A stretch of DNA of 5,484 nt from Thermodesulfobacteriota bacterium. Its GTDB lineage: Bacteria > Desulfobacterota > QYQD01. Made by a program: the position numbers and the translations under genes. The stretch lies in assembly GCA_030017815.1 (NCBI GenBank), contig JASEGX010000163.1, positions 1 to 5,484 of the forward strand. The letters are read 5' to 3'. The notes beneath the pieces were generated by a model. The model worked only from the letters and a program-made list of their open reading frames with translations. It had not been told where the DNA came from and searched no databases. Positions 1 to 5,484 of the stretch are shown here, piece by piece (positions within the stretch are counted from its first letter, which is position 1; the number at the start of each line of letters is the position of its first letter).

Positions 1-30
1 CGGAAAAATAACTTTGTGTTAAATTAAGCC

Positions 31-153
31 GATTCGTAAAAATTTTAAAATATCACGCAAAGCCGCCAAGTGCGCAAAGTTTTTTTCATTGATAACAATA
101 TTTGTCTTTGCGGTCTTTGCGCCTTTGCGTGAGAAGCTGACTTCTTACGAATC
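31..153. repeat. Nested palindromic repeat upstream of rpmB (MITE-like, non-coding)
   Basis: Two 27-base arms (53-79 and 106-132) are inverted copies that match at 23 of 27 positions by my hand alignment. They are built from repeated CGCAAAG / CTTTGCG words and separated by a 26-base AT-rich loop (80-105). Outside them lies a second perfect 9-base inverted pair, GATTCGTAA at 31-39 and TTACGAATC at 145-153. It is set almost symmetrically, 13 bases from the inner arm on the left and 12 on the right. A small AGAAG/CTTCT hairpin sits at 132-145. CTTTGCG-rich palindromes of this type are known as dispersed intergenic repeats in several bacterial phyla. No transposase is present and I see no clear target-site duplication. 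An open frame runs through the element on the - strand (45-236), but it is only a translation of the repeat. Confidence 0.8.
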
Positions 154-164
154 CGCCAGTCTTG

Positions 165-172
165 AAGGAGGT
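165..172 (+). promoter_or_regulatory. Shine-Dalgarno site of rpmB
   Basis: AAGGAGGT is a near-perfect anti-16S match, with GGAGG ending 5 bases before the ATG at 177. It decides the start: an in-frame TTG at 162 overlaps this site and is therefore not the initiator. Efficient initiation is expected for a ribosomal protein. Confidence 0.9.
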
Positions 173-176
173 CTTT

Positions 177-368
177 ATGTCTAAGGTATGTGAAATCTGC
201 GGGAAACGGCCGCGTGTAGGGAATAATGTAAGTCATGCCAATAATAAAACAAAACGCAGATGGTATCCCAACCTAAAAAGAGTAAAGGCGGCCCAGGGTA
301 ACAACGCCCGTTATATGGTAGTCTGTACGCGCTGTCTTCGCTCCGGGTCAGTAGTAAAAGCCACTTAA
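177..368 (+). CDS. rpmB: Large ribosomal subunit protein bL28
   Basis: This 63-residue protein is a complete L28, a small basic component of the 50S subunit that binds 23S rRNA. The family signature is clear. It opens MSKVCEICGKRP, has a basic middle (HANNKTKRRW at about 20-29), and ends with the typical CTRCLRSG stretch near residues 50-57. Cysteine pairs C5/C8 and C50/C53 form a Cys4 zinc knuckle, so this is the zinc-binding (C+) form rather than the zinc-free paralogue that some bacteria induce under zinc starvation. The ATG at 177 follows a strong ribosome binding site; starting at the upstream TTG would add five residues not found in the family. No rpmG or other ribosomal gene is adjacent in the window. 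The stop codon lies 2 bases from the rel stop on the opposite strand. No convincing promoter is visible, and a palindromic repeat fills the upstream region. Confidence 0.97.
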   Translation: MSKVCEICGKRPRVGNNVSHANNKTKRRWYPNLKRVKAAQGNNARYMVVCTRCLRSGSVVKAT

Positions 369-370
369 AG

Positions 371-2512
371 TCATGTCGTCAGACGTTCTACACGAATTAC
401 ATCATCTAAGTGCTTAACCGCCTTGAGTACTGTTTTCAGATGTGAGGTATCGACTACTTCGAGAATAAAATTCAATATAGCCTTGTGGTCTAACGTAGTG
501 TGAATATCAGCTTCTACTATGTTTGCATCACAGGCGCTGATGGCATTGCTTATAGCGGCCAGTAAGCCTTTCTTGTCTATTGTAACCACCCGGACCTTAA
601 CCGGATGCGCCGTTTTTTCCCGGACATCCCACTGGACATCGACCCTTCTTTCGGAATCTGAATCGACAATATTGCGGCAATTGCTGGTATGGACGGTTAC
701 ACCCCGGCCACGGGTGATAAATCCTACAACGTCATCACCCGGCAAGGGGTTGCAGCATCGGCCAAAGCGAATCATAATATCTTCGACCCCCCGGATCTTT
801 ATCCCTTCGGGCCGGATTTTTTCCTTTTTTTTGCTGATCTTCGCAGCCACAGGAAGTTCTTCCTCTGAAACCTCTCCATGGGGAAGAAGCTTCCTGACAA
901 TCTGAAGGGGGGATATCTTGCCGTATCCAACGCCGGCTAATAAATCCTCCACCGAACCAAAAGAGAGTTCGGAAGCCGCCTTTGTCAATTCTTCAGATTT
1001 AAGCAATTTTGATAGATTGAGCCGATGCTTCCTGAACTCCTTCTCACAGATCTCTTTACCCAGACTTACACTGCTTTCCTGTTCCTCGGTCTTAAACCAT
1101 TGCTTAATTCTGGTCCGAGCCCGGGTGGTCTTGACAAATTTCAGCCAGTCCTTGCTGGGGGTATGGTGGGGTGCAGTAATTATTTCTACCACATCACCGT
1201 TTTTCAATTCATATTTAATGGGAACCAATCGTCCGTTAACCTTGGCGCCTGTACACTGGCGGCCAACTTCGGTATGTATGGCGTAAGCAAAATCTACGGG
1301 CGTAGCGCCCCGGGGGAATTCTTTTACCTCGCCTTTGGGAGTAAACACATAGACATCATTGGGATAGAGATCAACACGCACCGACTCCAAAAACTCTCGC
1401 GGATCCTTAAGGTCTTTTTGCCATTCTAAAAGCTGCTTCAACCACGCAAATCGCCGGCTCTCCTCCTCGGAAAAGCCCTTATCCTCTTTATACATCCAAT
1501 GGGCGGCAATGCCGGCCCGCGCCACTTTATCCATATCTTCCGTTCTGATCTGCACTTCCATCCGCCGCCCATACGGGCCGATGACCGTGGTATGCAGAGA
1601 TTGATACATATTGGCCTTGGGAAGACTGACGTAATCTTTGAAGCGCCCGGGCACCGGCATCCATATAGAGTGGATTATTCCCAGGGCTTCATAACATTCT
1701 TTGACGGTCTTAAGGATTAGACGAAAAGCGATAACATCGTAAATCTGTTCCAAAGGAAGGTTTTGCCGCACCATTTTCTTATATATGCTGTATATATGCT
1801 TAGGGCGGCCCCGCACCTCGCACTCGATCCCATACCCGGCCATTTTATCCTTTATGATACTTTTAACCTCTTCTATATATTTCTTACTTTCACCCAGACT
1901 CTTTTCCAGCTTGTCCTTAATGTCCTGATAAGTCTCCGGCTGAATGTATGAAAAAGACAGGTCTTCCAACTCTCTTTTGATCCATTCGATACCCATGCGT
2001 CCGGCCAGCGGCGCGTATATGTCCATAGTCTCGCGGGCTATCTTAATTCTCTTGGCCTCGGTCTGGTAACGGAGAGTGCGCATGTTATGTATGCGGTCGG
2101 CCAATTTAACGAGCAATACCCTTATATCATCAGACATGGCCAGGATCATCTTACGGACGTTCCCCGCCTGTTCCTCTATACGACTACTTAAAGGCATCCG
2201 GCTGATCTTGGTCACACCGTCAACGACCCGGGCTATATCCTCACCAAAAAACTCCTTGATCTCTTCCAGAGTAGTAAGGGTATCCTCCACGGTATCGTGC
2301 AGCAGACCACAGGCCACGGTGACAACGTCAAGCCGCATCTGGGTCAGGATATAAGCCACTTCCAGGGGGTGAGACAGATACGGCTCACCGGATAAGCGCA
2401 CCTGTCCTTCATGCACCCTGGCCGAAAAAATGTAAGCCTTTTCAATAGGGCTGAAATCGGCCTCGGGGAGATAAGACTGGACCTGTTCCAAGATATCGTT
2501 TAACCTAACCAT
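371..2512 (-). CDS. rel: Bifunctional (p)ppGpp synthetase/hydrolase, RelA/SpoT (Rel) family
   Basis: This 713-residue, full-length long RSH enzyme makes the alarmone (p)ppGpp from ATP plus GDP/GTP and also hydrolyses it. The hydrolase HD domain is intact: H48, the HDTVED block at 72-77, and ADRIHNMRT with D139 and N143. The synthetase domain (about 235-345) has RGRPKHIYSIYKK, the catalytic-loop motif RFKD at 290-293, YQSLHT at 303-308 and EVQIRT at 319-324. The RxKD form of the loop is the version known from bifunctional Rel/SpoT enzymes, not the ExDD of synthetase-only RelA. The regulatory half follows: TGS domain (about 386-447), helical region, the conserved RFGRCCNPLPGD zinc-finger/CC motif (582-593, with H608 and C612), and a C-terminal ACT domain (about 636-713). 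These domains sense ribosome-bound uncharged tRNA. The start MVRLNDIL is typical of the family, but the ribosome binding site is weak (AGAAAG, 6 bases upstream). It lies 95 bases after proS, and a hairpin is present in its leader. Confidence 0.96.
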   Translation of the reverse strand: MVRLNDILEQVQSYLPEADFSPIEKAYIFSARVHEGQVRLSGEPYLSHPLEVAYILTQMRLDVVTVACGLLHDTVEDTLTTLEEIKEFFGEDIARVVDGVTKISRMPLSSRIEEQAGNVRKMILAMSDDIRVLLVKLADRIHNMRTLRYQTEAKRIKIARETMDIYAPLAGRMGIEWIKRELEDLSFSYIQPETYQDIKDKLEKSLGESKKYIEEVKSIIKDKMAGYGIECEVRGRPKHIYSIYKKMVRQNLPLEQIYDVIAFRLILKTVKECYEALGIIHSIWMPVPGRFKDYVSLPKANMYQSLHTTVIGPYGRRMEVQIRTEDMDKVARAGIAAHWMYKEDKGFSEEESRRFAWLKQLLEWQKDLKDPREFLESVRVDLYPNDVYVFTPKGEVKEFPRGATPVDFAYAIHTEVGRQCTGAKVNGRLVPIKYELKNGDVVEIITAPHHTPSKDWLKFVKTTRARTRIKQWFKTEEQESSVSLGKEICEKEFRKHRLNLSKLLKSEELTKAASELSFGSVEDLLAGVGYGKISPLQIVRKLLPHGEVSEEELPVAAKISKKKEKIRPEGIKIRGVEDIMIRFGRCCNPLPGDDVVGFITRGRGVTVHTSNCRNIVDSDSERRVDVQWDVREKTAHPVKVRVVTIDKKGLLAAISNAISACDANIVEADIHTTLDHKAILNFILEVVDTSHLKTVLKAVKHLDDVIRVERLTT
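409..436 (+). terminator. Possible weak rpmB terminator inside the 3' end of rel
   Basis: On the + strand, 409-417 (AGTGCTTAA) can pair with 423-431 (TTGAGTACT) around a 5-base CCGCC loop, giving a 9-base-pair stem with two G-U pairs. TTTT follows at 433-436. It lies about 40 bases after the rpmB stop, where a terminator is expected because there is no intergenic space. The stem is AU-rich and the T run is short, so this is a weak candidate and may be chance within rel coding sequence. Confidence 0.22.
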
Positions 2513-2540
2513 CTATCGCTTTCTGGCGCAGATTGAAGCT

Positions 2541-2568
2541 CCCCACAGTCCGCCTTGGGCGGACGGGG
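2541..2568. repeat. Hairpin repeat unit in the proS-rel spacer (rel leader)
   Basis: GTCCGCC (2548-2554) pairs with GGCGGAC (2558-2564) around a TTG loop. The stem extends with CCCC (2541-2544) against GGGG (2565-2568) past a 3-base bulge. That gives 11 G/C-rich pairs, all Watson-Crick. The flanks read GAAG-CTCCCC on the left and GGGGAAT on the right. There is no T tract on either side, so it does not look like an intrinsic terminator. In the - strand transcript it ends about 28 bases before the rel start codon. It is likely a palindromic intergenic repeat, related at its GGGGAAT end to the neighbouring unit at 2590-2649. Confidence 0.75.
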
Positions 2569-2589
2569 AATCTCCGTATGCAAGGTAAA

Positions 2590-2649
2590 ATGCATCGTAT
2601 TCGCTCGCTAACCCTGCTGCAAGCAGCGGGGAATGCGCTCGCTATGCAT
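2590..2649. repeat. Second repeat unit, bounded by ATGCAT and crossing the proS stop codon
   Basis: This 60-base stretch starts and ends with ATGCAT (2590-2595 and 2644-2649). Inside are two near-identical direct copies of a 12-base word (ATTCGCTCGCTA at 2599-2610, ATGCGCTCGCTA at 2633-2644). They flank a hairpin in which 2612-2620 pairs with 2623-2631 (CCCTGCTGC against GCAGCGGGG, one G-T wobble; the innermost pair probably stays open to give a CAAG loop). The hairpin is followed by GGGGAAT, as in the unit at 2541-2568, which suggests tandem copies of one repeat family. The unit holds the proS stop codon (2608-2610) and its last coding bases. No transposase is linked to it. Confidence 0.65.
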
Positions 2650-4344
2650 GTTCAGGAGGGTCTGAACGAGCTGTTCCCTGGTAACGAACAGGGTCTCGCC
2701 CGTGCCGCGCACCTTTATTTCCAGCAAACCCTCTTTAGTGAACTTCGTGCCTATGGTTATGCGGAAGGGAATACCTGTCAGGTCGGCATCCTTAAATTTT
2801 ATGCCGGCCCGTTCATCACGGTCATCCAAAAGGACGTGGACTCCTCTGGATAAGAACTCGTGGTAGATATCCTCTGCCGCCTCCCTGATGACTGTATCAT
2901 TTACATTAACCGGCAGAAGCAGGACATCGAAGGGAGCAATGGCCACCGGAAAGATTATACCGCTTTCATCGTGGCCTTGCTCAATAGCCGCGGCTACTAT
3001 ACGGCTGACGCCGATCCCATAGCAGCCCATGACCATGTAACGTTCCTGCCCCTCTCCGTCGAGGTAAGTAGCCTTAAGGGCCTCACTGTATTTAGTTCCC
3101 AGACGGAAGATATGGCCTACCTCAATGCCGCGGGAGAGTCTTATGGGTTGCTTGCACCGGGGACAACGGTCCCCGGCCGTAACCGACCGTATATCACCAT
3201 AAAGGTCTGCATGGATGTCCCGGCCGGCGTCCACATGGACGAGGTGATGCCCTTCCTCATTGGCCCCTGCCACGCAGTCGTACATGCCTTGTATGGCCTG
3301 ATCCGCCACTATTTTTACCGGGAGGCCCACCGGGCCGCTGTAACCTACGGGCGCGCCTGTAATGCGGCGAATTAATGCCTCGTCAGCCAAGGCTATTTCC
3401 CGGGCCTGGAGTAAATTTTTTAATTTAATCTCATTGACCTCGTGGTCACCGCGCACCAGAACCGCCACTGGCTGGCCGTCAACTAAAAAGATGAGCGTCT
3501 TTACCAATTGCTGTGGCGGTATTCCCATAAAGGTTGTTACTTCCTCTACCGTCCTCCTTCCGGGGGTGGCTACCTTCTCCATGGGCCGGGAAGGCGTATT
3601 ACTCTTTATCTGCCCTTTTTCAGACCAGACCACTTCAGCCTTCTCTATATTGGCCGCATAGTCACAACCGGTGCAGCTTACGATAGTGTCCTCCCCTGTC
3701 TCAGCCAACACCATGAACTCGTGTGAAAAACTGCCGCCTATGCTGCCCGTGTCAGCCTCCACCGCCCTGAATTGGAGGCCCAGGCGGCGAAAAACGTTTT
3801 GATAGGCCGCGTACATGGCCAGATAAGTCTTCCCCGAGGCCTTCTCATCCACATCAAAGCTGTATCCATCCTTCATAACAAATTCGCGGCCCCGCATTAA
3901 CCCAAAACGCGGCCTGATCTCATCCCTGAATTTGGTCTGTATCTGATAAAGATTTAACGGCATATCCCGATAAGAACGCACCTCACGCCGCACCAAATCG
4001 GTAATAACCTCTTCATGTGTGGGCCCCAGACAACAGTCGCGCGCGTGGCGATCCTTAAACCGCAACAACTCCTTTCCGTAGAACTCCCAGCGGCCGCTCT
4101 CCTGCCATAACTCCGCAGGCTGCACCATAGGCAGAACCACTTCCTGTGCCCCGGCCTTATTCATCTCTTCCCTTACGATGGCCTCTACTTTACGCAAAAC
4201 CCGCAGCCCAAGGGGCAGGTAGGAATAAATGCCCGCGGCCAGCTTTCGTATCATACCGGCCCGTAGCATTAGTTTGTGGCTTATTACTTCCGCTTCCGCA
4301 GGCGTCTCTTTTAAAGTAGGCAGAAAAAACCGGCTAAATCGCAT
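2608..4344 (-). CDS. proS: Prolyl-tRNA synthetase, bacterial type with editing domain
   Basis: This 578-residue class II enzyme attaches proline to tRNA-Pro in the cytoplasm. The N-terminus (MRFSRFFLPTLKE, then SHKLMLRAGMIRKLAAGIY at about 22-40) is typical of bacterial ProRS. Motif 2 is seen as TKFRDEIRPRFGLMRGREF (137-155) and motif 3 as GCYGIGVSRIVAAAIEQ (440-456). Between them is the inserted editing (INS/YbaK-like) domain, about 230-390, which removes mischarged alanine. K282 in QLVKTLIF corresponds to the known catalytic lysine of the family. Cysteine pairs C224/C227 and C394/C397 flank this insertion. The anticodon-binding domain (about 465-565) starts FPVAIAPFDVLLLPVN. E. coli ProRS is about 572 residues, so the length is normal. 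However, the last residues (about 566-578, MHSERIPRCLQQG) look unlike the family and are encoded by repeat sequence. The ATG overlaps the ispG end by 11 bases and is preceded by an AAAGGGA-type ribosome binding site inside ispG. Confidence 0.97.
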   Translation of the reverse strand: MRFSRFFLPTLKETPAEAEVISHKLMLRAGMIRKLAAGIYSYLPLGLRVLRKVEAIVREEMNKAGAQEVVLPMVQPAELWQESGRWEFYGKELLRFKDRHARDCCLGPTHEEVITDLVRREVRSYRDMPLNLYQIQTKFRDEIRPRFGLMRGREFVMKDGYSFDVDEKASGKTYLAMYAAYQNVFRRLGLQFRAVEADTGSIGGSFSHEFMVLAETGEDTIVSCTGCDYAANIEKAEVVWSEKGQIKSNTPSRPMEKVATPGRRTVEEVTTFMGIPPQQLVKTLIFLVDGQPVAVLVRGDHEVNEIKLKNLLQAREIALADEALIRRITGAPVGYSGPVGLPVKIVADQAIQGMYDCVAGANEEGHHLVHVDAGRDIHADLYGDIRSVTAGDRCPRCKQPIRLSRGIEVGHIFRLGTKYSEALKATYLDGEGQERYMVMGCYGIGVSRIVAAAIEQGHDESGIIFPVAIAPFDVLLLPVNVNDTVIREAAEDIYHEFLSRGVHVLLDDRDERAGIKFKDADLTGIPFRITIGTKFTKEGLLEIKVRGTGETLFVTREQLVQTLLNMHSERIPRCLQQG

Positions 4345-5425
4345 TCTCTTTCCCTTTCTGTGTATAATATCCCGCTTCCATTGTCTCTATCTCTTCCACA
4401 AGGGTATCCACGAGTTCCGCCTCTTTCACTTTTTTCAGAAGCTTACCGTGGCGGAAAATAATTCCGACTCCTCTTCCTCCAGCCATGCCAATATCGGCTT
4501 CTTTTGCCTCGCCCGGGCCGTTGACCACACAGCCCATTATGGCCACCTTGAAGGGAGTGGTTATATGGCTTATCCTTTTCTCCACCTTATCTACCAAAGA
4601 AAAAAGGTTGATCTCACAGCGCCCGCAAGTGGGACAGGAGATAATCTCCGGCCCCCTTTGGCGCAGGCCAAGCGCCCTCAATATCTCATACCCCACCCGG
4701 ACCTCTTCAACCGGGTCCCGGGTCAGAGAGACGCGGAGGGTGTCGCCGATGCCTTCATACAGGAGAATCCCGATGCCTATACTGGACTTGACCGTCCCTG
4801 GATAAAGTCCTCCTGCCTCTGTAACCCCCAAGTGCAGAGGATAATCCACCTTACCCGCCAGTTCGCGATAGGCATCGACAGTAGTGCGCACGTCTGAAGA
4901 CTTGAGTGATACCTTTATATCCCCGAAGCCTAACCCCTCCACACGCTCGATATTACGCAGCGCACTTTCGACCAGGGCAGAGGCAGTAGGCGACCTATGC
5001 TTCTTCAATATGTCTCTCTCCAGCGAGCCGGAGTTCACACCGATCCGCATGGCAATGCCGGCGTCTTTAGCAGCAGTCACCACCTCGGCCAGTTTTTTTA
5101 TGCCTCCAATATTACCGGGATTGATCCTTATGCCGTCGGCGCCGGCCTTGATTGCGGCCAGGGCCAGGCGGTAATCGAAATGGATGTCGGCGATAAGGGG
5201 TATCTGTATCTTCTTCCTGATGGCCTTAATGGCCTCCGCAGACGCCGGGTCAGGAACAGCTACGCGTACCACCTCACAGCCGGCCTTCTCCAGCCGGTGG
5301 ATTTGCCTGACTGTACTTCCGACGTCCCGGGTAAAGGTGTTGGTCATGGACTGTACTACCACCGGGGCATCTCCCCCGATAGCCACCGGCCCGACCATAA
5401 TCTGCCTGGAATACCTTCTTCGCAT
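4334..5425 (-). CDS. ispG: 4-hydroxy-3-methylbut-2-en-1-yl diphosphate synthase IspG (GcpE)
   Basis: This 363-residue iron-sulfur enzyme carries out the penultimate MEP (non-mevalonate) pathway step, reductively converting MEcPP to HMBPP, which IspH then turns into isopentenyl and dimethylallyl diphosphate. The N-terminal TIM-barrel portion is recognisable from GDAPVVVQSMTNT (18-30), IADIHFDYRLAL (78-89), GIRINPGNIG (98-107) and RIGVNSGSLE (127-136). The C-terminal cluster domain has SCPTCGRC (263-270) and MGCVVNGPGEA (297-307). C264, C267, C299 and E306 match the three cysteines and the glutamate that ligate the [4Fe-4S] cluster in E. coli IspG. The length is that of the bacterial form, without the extra domain of plant-type enzymes. 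The start is supported by AAAGGT (5432-5437 on the reverse strand), 6 bases before the ATG. It is the first visible gene of the operon, and its last four codons overlap proS. Confidence 0.97.
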   Translation of the reverse strand: MRRRYSRQIMVGPVAIGGDAPVVVQSMTNTFTRDVGSTVRQIHRLEKAGCEVVRVAVPDPASAEAIKAIRKKIQIPLIADIHFDYRLALAAIKAGADGIRINPGNIGGIKKLAEVVTAAKDAGIAMRIGVNSGSLERDILKKHRSPTASALVESALRNIERVEGLGFGDIKVSLKSSDVRTTVDAYRELAGKVDYPLHLGVTEAGGLYPGTVKSSIGIGILLYEGIGDTLRVSLTRDPVEEVRVGYEILRALGLRQRGPEIISCPTCGRCEINLFSLVDKVEKRISHITTPFKVAIMGCVVNGPGEAKEADIGMAGGRGVGIIFRHGKLLKKVKEAELVDTLVEEIETMEAGYYTQKGKENAI

Positions 5426-5484
5426 GTTTTTACCTTTAAATACAATAAGATATCGAAATACAAAGGCATAATTACTGAAAACAG
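5426..5484 (-). promoter_or_regulatory. ispG leader with Shine-Dalgarno site; no clear promoter
   Basis: Reading the - strand, AAAGGT (5432-5437) is a good ribosome binding site with a 6-base spacer to the ispG ATG. The rest of the 59 bases is AT-rich. TTGTAT and TATTTA boxes can be found, but their spacing is only about 15 bases, so I do not call a promoter. No upstream gene can be seen before the window ends, and the operon may start further out. Confidence 0.55.

Noticed and set aside
41..53. TAAAAT at 46-51 as a -10 box for rpmB
   Set aside because: No acceptable -35 box is found at 16-18 bases upstream; AT-rich sequence gives such matches by chance.
162..176. TTG start adding five residues to L28
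   Set aside because: It overlaps the AAGGAGGT ribosome binding site, and the added residues are not part of the L28 family.
45..236. 63-residue open frame on the - strand containing SHAKAQRPQRQ
   Set aside because: It is a translation of the CTTTGCG palindrome and runs antisense into rpmB. Peptides of this kind are recurrent artefacts of the repeat.
2541..2568. Hairpin considered as an intrinsic terminator after proS
   Set aside because: No T tract follows the stem on either strand, and both rel and proS read in the same direction across it.
2541..2649. Tandem hairpins considered as a CRISPR array
   Set aside because: There are only two units of different sequence, with no constant repeat, no regular spacers and no cas genes.
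2860..3375. 171-residue + strand open frame opposite proS
   Set aside because: It is a frame shadow of conserved ProRS codons and shows no family motifs of its own.
4229..4897. 222-residue + strand open frame opposite ispG and proS
   Set aside because: It shows no recognisable protein features and lies fully antisense to two clearly identified genes.

Overview
The window is an ordinary bacterial housekeeping locus with four complete protein genes. Ribosomal protein L28 (rpmB) is on the + strand at the left. An apparent ispG-proS-rel operon on the - strand fills the rest and reads from right to left. Base composition looks moderate. The gene set, the long-form bifunctional Rel and the bacterial-type IspG and ProRS fit a Gram-negative bacterium. 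My best guess is a deltaproteobacterial (Desulfobacterota-type) lineage, from the flavour of the proteins and the gene order. That is an inference and has not been checked by search.

Layout: bases 1-176 hold no gene. They contain a large palindromic repeat (about 31-153) built from CTTTGCG-type words, then the strong ribosome binding site of rpmB (177-368, +). The rpmB stop codon is separated by only 2 bases from the stop codon of rel (371-2512, -), so the two genes converge with no room for a conventional terminator between them. Between rel and proS (2608-4344, -) is a 95-base spacer made largely of hairpin-forming repeat sequence. One repeat unit crosses the proS stop and appears to supply the last dozen or so residues of ProRS. 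proS overlaps the end of ispG (4334-5425, -) by 11 bases. The last 59 bases (5426-5484) are the ispG leader, and the operon may begin outside the window.

The genes cover isoprenoid precursor synthesis (IspG, the penultimate MEP-pathway step), prolyl-tRNA charging with editing (ProRS), the (p)ppGpp alarmone response to uncharged tRNA (Rel), and the large ribosomal subunit (L28). proS, rel and rpmB share a translation theme. ispG is probably only a transcriptional neighbour.

I found no new enzymatic system, mobile-element gene, CRISPR array, tRNA or rRNA. The unusual content is in the two repeat-bearing intergenic regions: a nested palindrome before rpmB that could also end the rel transcript, and tandem hairpin units that extend proS and form the rel leader.
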